A stretch of 64,000 bases of DNA from Ectobius pallidus (Eukaryota > Arthropoda > Insecta > Blattodea > Ectobiidae), in the NCBI GenBank assembly GCA_964059195.1, contig CAXKWD010000003.1, forward strand, positions 201,834,174 through 201,898,173, read 5' to 3'. The translations under genes were made by a program, and so were the position numbers. Under the pieces are notes generated by a model. That model made no database searches and had not been told where the DNA came from. It saw only the letters and a program-made list of their open reading frames with translations. This document shows, piece by piece, positions 45,360-55,570 of the stretch; within the stretch, counting starts at the first letter, position 1, and every line of letters starts with the position of its first letter.

Positions 45360-46850
45360 TACCGTATTTATCTAAATATAAGCCGCCCCTGAATTTAAGC
45401 CGTACCTGCCTTTTTAGCAGTATAGTAAAGGAAAGATAATTAAATTAACCCCAAAGTGAAAAAAATATATTGCCTCATTTTCATAATATTAAAGTAACAC
45501 ATTTCTTAGCCGAAATAGGCCGGAAAAAGAAAGTATCACTTGATTTAAGTTATGATTAGACCTGGGATTTTAGGCTCTAAAAAAATTAGTTTTAGGCACC
45601 TAAAATAGGCTTTTAAAACAAGTAAATAGGCTTTTAAAAGAGAAAATAAGGCACTTAAAATTTGCTTTAAAAATGTGTAAATAGTCAGGAAATAGACTTT
45701 AAAATATTACAATATGCCTTTCAACTGTAATGTAATCTTTTTTTTTTACTGTAAAAAACATGCTATACCTATTCTTAACGGAAATAATTGCAAAATTAGA
45801 CAGAATTAAAAATAAATTTATCAAAAACAGTTTTGATTTGCATGAAAAATTGACACAGTATGTCCCTTCTTACTATATACCTGATACTTGTTTAATACAG
45901 TAATTTTAAATGTTCCACCTTATACCACAAAACATGTAAAGTTGCAGCTAGTATTAACTGGATATATGGTATCTAGTATTGTTGTTTTGAGCGAATCCTC
46001 CCCCATCAGTCAGCATTATTGGCGACAACTGTTTGTGAAAATCAAGTTTCCGTGAAAAACCCACCCTCTGCTGTTCTGCTATTCATTCAGGGATTAAATG
46101 ATTGTAAAAGTTACAGAAGTTGAATTTTATTTTAAATGTACAAAACAGGCATTTTAGGCACTAAAAGAACAAAAATAGGCTCCATAGGTCCAAATAAGCA
46201 TTTTAGGGCACTATGAAACTCTATAAATGTGTGTGATTTATCATGAAAGTCAACATATTTAAAAATGTTCATGTTATTTCATAAGGAACAAAATAGGCAT
46301 TTGCCTTAAAATCCCAGGTCTAGTTATGATATTCTAATTTTATTTAATATAATTAAATAAAACTGACAAAAAAGAAAACAGAAATCAGTACTTTACACTT
46401 CATATGACTTTCAGTGTTGAATTTTACGCAATTTTTCTATTTTTCATAATTGCACTTTCAGTTACCATAAGTTCAAAATTGCCTTTATTCACATTCCCAT
46501 ATGTTATGGCATTTTTTACTTCTGAGCAGCTCATAATATATGCATATTCTGTAATACCACTATCAAAAATGACAAAATACGCAAAACATCACTTGCTTAC
46601 GCATCTTATCGATGCTTCAATTAAAATCGATGTATTCGATGTTAAATCGATAGTCCTGGAGAATCGAGATAATCGATAGATGGCAGTGCTTGAAGGAGGG
46701 GAACCAGCTACGATAGATCAACCAGCTATATTGTGCTCATTTTTACCATTATTACCTAAAAACACTTGTACGCGATTTTAAGCCGCAGGCATATTTTGCT
46801 GGGCTTAATCTGGGGAAAAAAGTGCGGCTTATATTCAGATAAATACGGTA
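45360..46850. mobile_element. Inverted-repeat element, TACCGTATTTA type, with nested hAT
   Basis: Left TACCGTATTTATCTAAATAT and right ATATTCAGATAAATACGGTA are inverted; the subterminal AAGCCGC motif is repeated inside both ends. A hAT element at 45557-46322 is nested. Without it the element is about 720 bp. No clear target duplication is visible. Confidence 0.65.
45557..46322. mobile_element. Non-autonomous hAT element (AAATAGGC-rich)
   Basis: Termini TAGACCTGGGATTTTAGGC and GCCTTAAAATCCCAGGTCTA are flanked by exact GTTATGAT (45549-45556 and 46323-46330). The interior repeats AAATAGGCTTTTAAAA-like words many times. It has no coding capacity. Confidence 0.88.
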
Positions 46851-47139
46851 CCTAGAATCTGTGCGTATACTTTGTGCAGGCAGCCAATGGATGTGTTGGA
46901 TTGAAATCTAGGGCCCCCATAACCACTTGGAATACCTCATGTAGAAACCCAGATATGTACTTTAGTAAACCCAAAATTTAAGTTGCAAGTAAAAACCAGT
47001 CATGACTGTGCTGTGCTTAAGAATGGCTTGGGAGATTGGGGACCGTTGCTCTAAACAAATACGTTACATATAACAAACTTTAATGTTCAACAAAAACTCT
47101 ACTTTCACTACACATCACACACATGGCTCATCACCACAC
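46851..47139 (-). other. 3' flank of mRpL13
   Basis: On the minus strand an ATTAAA poly(A)-signal variant lies near 47080, about 60 nt beyond the mRpL13 stop codon. Nothing else is recognised. Confidence 0.5.
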
Positions 47140-47373
47140 TCAACGCAGAATGTAGTCTTTGGGATAATCCATGACTTTGGGGAACTTCTCCACTTCCTCG
47201 GGGGAGTAGCTGTCCAGGCGCTTGGGAACAGGTCTCACTGGTCGCAGTTGGTTTGAAATGTTCTGCATGATGTCTTCGGGAACGTTTGCATCATGATAGA
47301 TGTGTAGTCTCTGCATTGTATATCGCCGCTGCAGGTTACCATCCATAGTATTATACACCGCTTTCCATACAAT
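47140..47373 (-). CDS. mRpL13: mRpL13 terminal exon (mitochondrial ribosomal protein uL13m)
   Basis: Last coding exon of the mitochondrial large-subunit protein L13, imported into the matrix to build the mitoribosome. After a TCTCTTACAG acceptor, 77 codons follow in phase 0: IVWKAVYNTMDGNLQRR, MQRLHIYHDANVPEDI, PVPKRLDSYSPEEVEKFP and a final DYPKDYILR before TGA. The human protein has the same landmarks in order (IVKLAIYGMLPKN, RLHLFPDEYIPEDI, KIPKRLDEYTQEEI, PPEDYRL), so the match is good. The exon joins in phase to 63705-63859. The frame continues open upstream of the acceptor but is not coding there. Confidence 0.93.
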   Translation of the reverse strand: MVWKAVYNTMDGNLQRRYTMQRLHIYHDANVPEDIMQNISNQLRPVRPVPKRLDSYSPEEVEKFPKVMDYPKDYILR

Positions 47374-47606
47374 CTGTAAGAGACATAATTTCAGTCTGGT
47401 ATCAACTATACATGCACATTTTCCCCCTGAAAAAGGCAAGTTTTTAGATTAGCCCTTTCAGTGCCAAGCGGTAGAGAGGGAATCTTTCCTTTAAGTGCCT
47501 GATATGAGTGGACTGGCTTGGCCGAGTTCAATCTCTTTCGTGCCAGCAATGTCTATATCGGCTTGAAGCAATCACACTGTTAACATATTTTTGTTACACC
47601 CTATAG

Positions 47607-48245
47607 CAACCTATGGTCCGCGGACCACTGGTGGTCTGGGAAGATGATGCAGATGGTCTGCAGACATAATTTAAAAATATCATAAAGCAAGTAAAGAGGT
47701 AAAAATTTTTCACATAAAATGGACACTAGATGTCAAAGTTTTTAAAATCTTCGAAAATACAGGTCCTATTGCAAGTTTCCTTACCTTTGCACTTACGAAC
47801 CATGGTTTGAAACCCCTGATGCACTGATGTCTATGGTTCCCCTCTTTCATTCAAAACCCTGAAAAATAAGACTTTGTCGGAATTTGTTAATAGAGGCGCT
47901 CTCTTAACAAGGGTTTTATTGTTGGAGGTGCCCGAGTGTCTGATACCGGTAAACCTTTGTTATAATTCCTAATTATATTATCAAATTGGCAATAAATATT
48001 AAAGTCTGTTCAAAATATAATTTTACTGTCAATAGTTTACTTCCAATTCAATAACTGTGTTTCCGTCAAATTAAAAAAATGTATTTAGAATTATTTTCTT
48101 ACAATGGCCTATAATTAATACCCCAAATATTAAGATTATAGGCCTACATTAGCCAACTTTTAAAAATGAAATGTAAAATTAGGGGCCCGTAAAAAAATTT
48201 AGACATTTTAGAGGTCCTTGGGTTCAAAAAGGATGAGAAACGCTG
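47607..48245. mobile_element. hAT element with worn left end
   Basis: The right terminus GGATGAGAAACGCTG belongs to the same family as 49238-49505. The left terminus has lost about 10 bases and begins CAACCTATGGTCCGCGGACC. Flanks CCCTATAG and CCCTGTAG (47599-47606 and 48246-48253) agree at 7 of 8 bases. No transposase frame. Confidence 0.65.
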
Positions 48246-48422
48246 CCCTGTAGCGATGGAATGCAGATCGTTATAATCTTCTAAGCTTTGTGCATTGCAG
48301 ACAGGTAGGTAAAGATAAATGTTATCCTTTTCACTTTTCACAAGACCAAAATACAATGCATGATCATTTACTCAGTGGTAGAGCTCAGAGAAAATGACAA
48401 TCTCATGATTTGTTCTCTTTAG

Positions 48423-48564
48423 GGGACGACGAAAGCTATTGCAGTATTTAGACAGTTGTGAATGGTTATCGGGTAGCAATAGCAGCAATGACGATGATGA
48501 TTACATCACGCTCCCTGGTTCTTCACCTTGCAAGAAACTGTGTTTGGATGTTTGTAATACATAA
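48423..48564 (+). CDS. Candidate terminal exon, unknown gene, antisense in the mRpL13 intron
   Basis: After a good acceptor (TTTGTTCTCTTTAG, ending 48422), one base completes a split codon. Then 46 residues and a stop follow: RRKLLQYLDSCEWLSGS, SSNDDDDYITLPGSSP and CKKLCLDVCNT. AATAAA lies at 48591-48596, 27 nt past the stop. Acceptor, open frame and poly(A) signal together look like a genuine 3' exon, but no upstream exon was found on plus. It lies antisense to mRpL13 within its intron. Product unknown; a chance arrangement cannot be excluded. Confidence 0.35.
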
Positions 48565-49237
48565 CTTGTTTTTAATATTATAAAGGCAAATAAAATGTAG
48601 TGTGAAAGATTATAAAAGGTACAATTCAACAGAAATGTTCCATAACAGCATTTCATGGCTTTAGATACATTTTTACTTCAGCTGCCCTTGGTGAGTAGGC
48701 CTAAAATTGTGTTTTGGTTTTATTCTTCTGCACATAACTGTTTTACTAAATTCAATAAATCTAGTATAATAATCTACATTATTTGTTTTGGTCAAAGAAA
48801 TCTTTACTTTAAAGCATTTAATTTTTCTTCATGTGCTTTTTTTATACCAAACTTCTAAACTGAAAGTACGAAAACAACATTTTTCTTACAAAAATATTGA
48901 TTTTGATACCATATTTAGAAGCTAACATTAAGTTATTGCATCTAATAATATTATAAACAAATAGTACACTACTTTGGCGTATGTATAATAATAAAAAAAA
49001 AAAAAAAGCTCTCATGAATTTAAGTATTAATATCATTATTTATACACACTTTTCCACAAGACTTTTTTTTCGCTCAAAACCGTTTGGCACTTTACATTGT
49101 AAAGAGTGGCAGCTGACTTCAAGAGTACGAGGGAATTGGCTCACAGCAAGCAAAGGGTTAATCTATGGATTTGCCATAATTTCATCAAACAAACTTTTCT
49201 ATGTTGACACGAACATTCTCTGTTGCTCACTATACAC
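48565..49237. other. No supported gene
   Basis: AT-rich, with the AATAAA noted for the preceding exon. Confidence 0.45.
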
Positions 49238-49505
49238 CAGCGTTTCTTAAACTTTTTGAACCCGAGGACCTCTAAAATGTCTAAAAAAAATTACGGACCC
49301 CTAATTTTACATCCCACTTTTAAAAGAAGGCCTATATTCATAATATTTGTGGTATTGATTATAGGTCATTATAACGAAATATGTGAACAAATTTTACTTC
49401 TTTACTTTCCACTTTCTTTATGACATTTTTTTAATTATATCTGCGGACCATCTAAACCATCTTCGCGGACCAAGTGGTCTACGAACAATAGTTTGAGAAA
49501 CGCTG
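49238..49505. mobile_element. hAT MITE (268 bp)
   Basis: Termini CAGCGTTTCTTAAAC and GTTTGAGAAACGCTG are flanked by exact CTATACAC (49230-49237 and 49506-49513). It is the intact relative of 47607-48245, sharing CCTCTAAAATGTCTAAA near the left end. Confidence 0.9.
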
Positions 49506-49667
49506 CTATACACTATCAAAAAAGTTATCAGCCTCAGTCTAATTGCTGATCAGCTGAGAAATGAGTTGATCTGTAATAGTAGATGTTGCAACTGAACTGT
49601 TTATTAAACAAATGAAAGTACTCAAAATGGTTCAAAATAGTTACAAACACCGCCGTCTCGAGAATTA

Positions 49668-50106
49668 CACTGCCTGTCCTATGCTTTATTTTAACATGGA
49701 GTTCAGAGTATTGTTAAATTGCCTAATTTATCCAGTAGAGGCGACACAGTTCACACCCAGATTGCAGCAATCACTAATCAAAATAAGCATTAAACAGACA
49801 CAGATACTTGTGTTATTTGTTTAGAACGTAATATTATTCCAGTATATGACACTTACCTTGAAATGGAATTTTGGAGCAATAATTAAGATAAATGTAAATT
49901 AATTAGACGCATTGATAGACTATATTATGAGCACCGCCGTCTCGAGGAGTAATACAGTTTAGAAGGCAGTGATTATGAGACGGCGGTGACAGCACTACAT
50001 AATCAACAATGTCGTAGCAAAAAACAAGAAGCAGTCTGGGTGTGAAAGGTGCTGCCATCTGTAATGTCGCCGAGTATGCAAAATTAGCCGTATAGGACAG
50101 GCAGTG
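49668..50106. mobile_element. Tc1/mariner-like MITE
   Basis: Inverted CACTGCCTGTCCTAT and ATAGGACAGGCAGTG are each bordered by TA (49666-49667 and 50107-50108). CACCGCCGTCTCGAG occurs both inside (about 49933) and just outside (about 49649). CAGTTTAGAAGGCAGTG occurs inside and just right of the element. This suggests local duplication around the insertion. Confidence 0.7.
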
Positions 50107-50243
50107 TATACACGATTAATACAGTTTAGAAGGCAGTGGTTACAAATGTGGGAAGAACTATTTTCTAAATGAACTGAATTCTACACTAGGGAACTGATAC
50201 AATAATTATTTAGGTATCTTTATCTCTTAGCACTAGTGATAAC

Positions 50244-50874
50244 TAGGGTTCAGATGTTTATGAGCTAAAAAAGTGGAAAATATGACTGCAAGTGACTAAA
50301 TATGACCTCATAAAAGAATGTATTTAAAAAAAATAAATGTTCCAATTTAAAACGCTTAATGACACTAAATTATTACATCACATTAATTCAATCAGATACT
50401 CACTTTATAACAAGTTTACAGGTGATTTACAGTTGTACTTGTAAAGAACGTCTAATCTGTCAAAGTTTCCAGATACCACTGGCAATGTGTTAAAAACATG
50501 TCTATTGGAAGTTGTTAACAACAAGGAGGAAGAGGTAATTGTGCTATTAGTTGTTATTGTCCCTTCACATTTCAGTTACAGTAAAACCAAAATATTTGTG
50601 AGTCTTTTTCAGAAAAAATTTAAGTCTACAATTTAGTGCATATACTGCACTTTTATCGAATTTATAACTGGAATATGACGTTAAATTACAAACATGACCG
50701 AAATATGACCAAGACCATGAAGATGGACCAAAATATGACTTTATATGCAAAATAAAAACAAAACACTACATAATAAAAAGTCCGATTAGGATAACAAATG
50801 TGCAATTCATGTTTAATTTGTGTTTGTGTCGAGAATGGCGGTAAATATGACATGTCAATAACATCCGAACCCTA
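50244..50874. mobile_element. Non-autonomous hAT element
   Basis: Termini TAGGGTTCAGATGTTTA and AATAACATCCGAACCCTA are flanked by exact GTGATAAC (50236-50243 and 50875-50882). The interior repeats AAATATGAC near both ends. No coding capacity. Confidence 0.88.
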
Positions 50875-50989
50875 GTGATAACTTTAATTGTGAAGAAAGA
50901 TGCACATTTGAGAAAATGCACTACACCAGAAAATTTGGAAAGAAAAATAATACAGAGAAAATTTTGCAACTGGGGAGATATATTCGTTC

Positions 50990-51575
50990 TCTAACAAAAG
51001 GCGGTGGGCAAAATTCAGACAGCGATACCACCATTTGTTGGTAGACAAAACCACCAGAGTTCCACCACGCACGCTGGTTTTGCACGGACAAACACGTATG
51101 TCAAACAAAATTGTCGAACATCCCTACAGTGTCACAGATTTAGAATCATAGAGGCAATCCGATGTGTCCTTGCAACTCAGGTGAACAGACATCGGAACAC
51201 TTAATCTATGAGTGCCGATTGTTATCTAGCCAAAGAATTATCCTAAAGCATCAAGTAACAACAGAAGGAGGATAATGGCCTACGAATAATAGTGACCTCA
51301 TAGAGAAACACTTAAAAGTATTCGTGAAATTCATTAAAAATATAGATATCAACAAACTTCAGTAAATATCACATCAGCGACCTGGATGATTGTATCTACC
51401 TATATTAGTTATATATCAATATTAATTTGGCATTGTAATAAATTATTGCCTAAATTCACAAAAGTGTGACTAAATCAATGTTGTAAAAGAAAATATCATA
51501 TCATGCAGTATTACTTTGTAATGGAGCATGAGATTCATGAAGAATAAAAATAAATAAACAAATAAAAAAAAAAAA
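50990..51575 (+). pseudogene. 3' end of a LINE
   Basis: From about 51170 the frame reads EQTSEHLIYECRLLSSQR and then HLKVFVKFIKNIDINKLQ before a stop. This is the C-terminal signature of jockey/I-type LINE proteins (usual form EQTSEHLI...C...L...QR...HLK.FVKFVN.IDF..L). An A/T-rich tail (AATAAAAATAAATAAACAAA) ends near 51575. The upstream coding part is out of frame or missing. Confidence 0.55.
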
Positions 51576-52040
51576 CCCTACAGTGTGTGGCCAGCTTAAC
51601 AAACATAATCCTTAAAAGCATTCTTTCTTTTTCTGCTTCATGTATGTTGTACAGAGCTAATCAGGGTTGTTATGAAAAAGCCGGCCTGGTTTTATCCACT
51701 TGAAAAAAGCCAGGCATTTTATCCGAGTAAAATCAAATTGAATAAAAAATAATTGAAGTTCCTTTCATGTTTTTATTTCCAAACATCACAAACTTAAAAG
51801 CTACAAGCTCAGAACCTGTAGTAGGCCTACTTAGGCCTACTGAGTGCAAATGCAGAGCTACCAGTTTTATCCACTTGAAAAATGCCAGGCATTTTATCTG
51901 GATAAAATCAAATTGAGTAAAAATAATTGAAGTTTCTTTCACGTTCTTATTTCCAAACATCACAAATTTAAAAGTTACAAGCTCAGAAACCTGAAATTGT
52001 ATTTAGTGTAATTTAATACATTATACATAATTTAATAAAT

Positions 52041-52445
52041 TACAATGAAAATAACCATGCACCTCATCACAAGAGATGTTGAAAATGTTCTCCTCTTGCA
52101 TCCACACAATACTGGCACCATTTTAGGAAATTTTCTTTTACACGCATAAGTTCAGCTTCCGAAATAGAGTTAATTTTTCTTGTGATATTGTCTTCAAGTT
52201 CTTCTAATGCATGGGAAATTGACCTATTGACCTATTTTTGAAGTTTCCCCATAAATAATAGTCACATGCTGTTAGAAGAACTTAAAGACAATATCACAAG
52301 AGAAATTAACTCTGTCTCGGAAGCTGAAATTATGCGTGTGAAAGAAAATTTCCTAAAAAGGTGCCAGTATTGTGTGGATGCAAGAGGAGAACATTTCCAA
52401 CATCTCTTGTGATGAGGTACGTGGTTATTTTCATTTTAACTGTAA
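52041..52445. repeat. Foldback of two inverted Tc1/mariner transposase 3' ends
   Basis: Arms 52041-52215 and 52264-52445 are inverted copies with a ~48-bp spacer. The right arm on plus reads LLEELKDNITREINSVSEAE and ends GEHFQHLL then TGA at about 52412, typical of Tc1/mariner C-termini (GGHFQHLL). The left arm encodes the same on minus. As at 31262-31857, both reading directions point outward. Confidence 0.7.
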
Positions 52446-52618
52446 ATGTGAGAACCTGAATCATTACACCGATCGCGGCTTTATTTGCATAGATATTACA
52501 CCCGATCGCTCGGGAGTTGGAGCTGTACCCGCCGTGTCGCAGAATCCTTCGTCATTGGCCAACTCTTGTGTGGGACTCACTGTACCACTTCACTGTGTAA
52601 TTCCCAGCAATAGTTAAT

Positions 52619-53235
52619 TACCGCATTTACTCCAATATAATGCACCCACGAATTAAATGCGCGCCCTGATTTTGAAACTTAAAATCATAAAAAAAGAGTT
52701 TGTTAGCGAATGTAATGCGCATCAATAGGAGGATATTTTATTTGGAATTTTGTCACAGTATTTATAGAATAATGAACCAACACATAAACATTTACAATTA
52801 ACTGCCAGTTTTAGGCCTACAGGTAGGCCTATAGGCATGGCTCATCATTATTCACTAATGTGTTCATCACTGGAATCCTCGGAGGTGCTTATTTTTTATT
52901 GCTAAATGGACAAACAAAACGTTAAATGAATGTTTCATAATAAAAGCTGATACCGCTCTTAAATGAGTTTAAAATCGACAATGCACAATATTCCACATTT
53001 GCACTATAGAACTGACAAAAACAATTTTTTAATTATGTTTCAGAAATTAAATTTCATATGGTGTAAGCTAACGATAAAATGAACGAAGTCGAGAATTATA
53101 GCAATGCATTGTTATGTAGATCAATATTACCTCCGACCTACGAAACGGATATGTACTAGAATTTAACTTGCACCTCAGTATTGAAATCTACAAATGGACA
53201 AAAATAGGGCACGTTATATTCGAGTAAATATGGTA
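52619..53235. mobile_element. Inverted-repeat element, TACCGCATTTACTC type
   Basis: The left TACCGCATTTACTCCAATAT and right ATATTCGAGTAAATATGGTA are inverted; TGAATTT-like subterminal motifs are shared with 36096. AAT flanks both ends, too short to be sure of a target duplication. Confidence 0.6.
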
Positions 53236-53238
53236 AAT

Positions 53239-53541
53239 TCACCATTCATCATAAAACTTTTGCATATTTGCTTTATTCTGCCTGTTGATGTATACAAGCT
53301 TCTGGGCTTTTTCATTGCCTAGTCTGTTTCTCAATTTTGTTTGTATTAACCCAAATGAAGAAAATACTCTTTCGATTGACGCAGAACCGGCCGGCATACG
53401 ATGTAAAGATTCTATGGCTTGACAAAATTTCAGCGATAGGTGATTACGCTTCAGATTTGTGTAATTGATGGAGAAATAAGTATAAAAAATCCCTTTAGGT
53501 AGGCCTACAGGGCACAGGCTGAGGTAGATTTCATAGTGCAT
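53239..53541 (-). pseudogene. hAT transposase C-terminal (hATC) remnant
   Basis: On minus the frame includes MPAGSASIERVFSSFGLIQT and KLRNRLGNEKAQKLVYINR, the conserved hATC dimerisation motif (usual form S.ERVFS..G.....RN.L....A..L). The BED and DDE parts are absent. It probably came from the autonomous ancestor of the surrounding hAT at 51662-54154. Confidence 0.8.
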
Positions 53542-54154
53542 TTTATGAATTTATTGGGGTAAGTGTAGAATAAATACTGAAATATTTTTTATAAAAAGAG
53601 AGTTGTTAATTATGTATTAATTGATATCTTTTATTATTTCATTTTTAATTTGGCTAAGGATTATTGTTCTAAAGATATTTAACTATTATTTTTAATATTT
53701 CAAACTTTATTTCATTGGTAATTTTCGCCTCAGTTGGTCCTCATGAATTCATTTCGGCATGCCTATTGGCTGAGGTATATTTTAAAGTGTTTTTGACTTT
53801 CAAAAATTCAAATCTCTCCTTATATGAGCGCTATCGAGAAACTAGTTGTTGATTTAAAGATTACTCATCAAGAGCTTTTCAACGATACCCCACATGGTTT
53901 TAAAAATTTTGAATTTCCACCCTCACTCCCACAACCACTGAATCATTGGTGTCTAATTTATGCATACTAAGTTCCCTCTAAACCCCATAGGGCCCTAAAT
54001 ATAATTTTTTCAAAATTTAAACCTGTTCCCACCTCCCCCAACCAGGAAAAATTGATTTTAGCCGGCTAAAATCATGATTTTAACCGGCTAAAATTGAAAA
54101 AAAAAACCACTGGTCAGGTCTTTTTCAATTTTAGCCGGCTTTTTTACAACCCTG

Positions 54155-54333
54155 GAACTGATGGTTTGCAAATGACCTGAAGACCCCACATCAAGAACAT
54201 CTGTAATCATTAGAAGCATGACCTATTGGCTGATTGGAGTGTTAAACTGATAGAACTGCTGGTTCTATTAGTACATTAATAATTCAAAGGCCTGCAATGA
54301 AAAAAATACAGGGGAAGTGATAGGTGAACATTA
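54155..54333. other. Short spacer
   Basis: Unannotated sequence between the hAT and the BEL/Pao target duplication (TGTAT, 54334-54338). Confidence 0.5.
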
Positions 54334-54338
54334 TGTAT

Positions 54339-54979
54339 TGTTAGAGTGGTACTCATTAGGATTAAATGATAGGTTTACGGAGGACCAGGTAATTATACCA
54401 ATTAAGATTAAACGAGGAGACAATGGACTGTAGGTAGCTGGGACAGAGATTTCAACCTGGGTAATTTGCAACGATCTATATTCAAGAAACCTGAATTCTG
54501 AATTATTTGATACAACACTTATACACAATAAATATAATAATAAATACAGTTACTGTTCTAGTAGAAAACTATTCTCCTGCCCGTTGGGGAATGTAACGCT
54601 AGACAAAGCCTGTTAAACTGCACGTGGCTTTTAGGTTACGAGACAATGGAAATACTTGTAATTGACACTAAAGTACAATCTTATTTCCTGAATTTCACAC
54701 GTAAAGCTGCCTTCACTACAGGAGCATGAAATACGCGGAGTTGCAGATGAATATTAGTAATATAGGGCGAAAACTGGCCTAAATCAGACGCAGCTGCATC
54801 GCAGGTCTATACACCTTCACTTCTCGATCTGAACTAACTAACACTGGCGTGGTATGGCACGCTGCAAGTCCACACCTGCACAGGATATGAGTAATTCACG
54901 CGCCAATTAATTGGCGGAGGCGCCAATTAACACAGAGGCAAATATAAACCATATAAAACTATAGACTCTTGATCTAACA
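54339..54979 (-). repeat. 3' LTR of the BEL/Pao element
   Basis: 641 bp, TGTTAG...CTAACA on both strands at the ends. It contains a GCGCCAATTAATTGGCGGAG palindrome near 54900. One base differs from the 5' LTR by eye. Confidence 0.95.
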
Positions 54980-54995
54980 TAACTCCCGCCTAAAA
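54980..54995 (-). other. Polypurine tract
   Basis: On minus, AGGCGGGAGTTA directly precedes the 3' LTR, at the place where plus-strand priming starts in LTR retrotransposons. It is short and slightly interrupted. Confidence 0.6.
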
Positions 54996-55054
54996 TCGAC
55001 AGATTTTACATAACACTTTGCGGATAGATCAAGATAACACTAATAGATTTACAC

Positions 55055-55570
55055 TTATTGAATAGGCAAGGGACACACTTTTACAATTGGTCGCTTGTAT
55101 TCACCATTAGACGTACGCACTGTCACAACACGCACTAAACCGTCGTCACCAGGATGCACTGATGAGATGATTCCCAGCTTCCACTGGAGCGGTGGAGAAT
55201 TATCTTCTTTCAGGAGCACAAGAGTACCAATCTGGATGTTTTCGCTGGATGCAGACCACTTCTGCCTCTGCTGCAGTGAATGTAGGTAGTCAGCTGACCA
55301 ACGCTGCCATATGTGATGTATGTAGGTTTGTAGCTGATGCCATTTAGCAACATGAGAGACATTCTCTGCCATAGGAGGAGAAGGTAGGGCTGTGAGTTTT
55401 TCTCCAATGAGAAAGTGTCCAGGAGATAGATAGGATGAGTCGCTAGGATCATCACTTAGGCGTAGGAGAGGTCGAGAGTTTAGACAGGCCTCAATCTGGG
55501 TGAGAACTGTAGAAAGCTGTTCATAGGTAAACACTTGGCTACCCATCACTTGTCGTAAATGAAATTTCAT
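55055..55570 (-). pseudogene. BEL/Pao pol, C-terminal part after a frameshift
   Basis: This continues the integrase of the upstream frame after a one-base loss near 55600. IEACLNSRPL near its start carries the final catalytic glutamate of the DDE triad. SYLSPGHFLIGEKL and GTLVLLKEDNSPPLQWKLG belong to the C-terminal DUF5641-type domain found after BEL/Pao integrases. The frame ends TGA/TAA near 55055, 75 bp before the 3' LTR. Its first ATG is internal, not a start. Confidence 0.85.

Larger units (their letters stand above)
51662..54154. mobile_element. Composite hAT element carrying nested insertions
   Basis: The left CAGGGTTGTTATGAAAAAGC and right GGCTTTTTTACAACCCTG are inverted, with GCCGGC next to both. 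Flanks GAGCTAAT and GAACTGAT agree at 6 of 8 bases, a worn duplication. Inside are a ~140-bp direct duplication (51690-51830 and 51863-52000), a transposase foldback (52041-52445), an inverted-repeat element (52619-53235) and a hATC remnant (53239-53541, minus). Confidence 0.65.

Noticed and set aside
54331..54528. 65-codon frame repeated at 60590-60802
   Set aside because: It lies in the LTRs, which explains the duplication; no domain is recognised.
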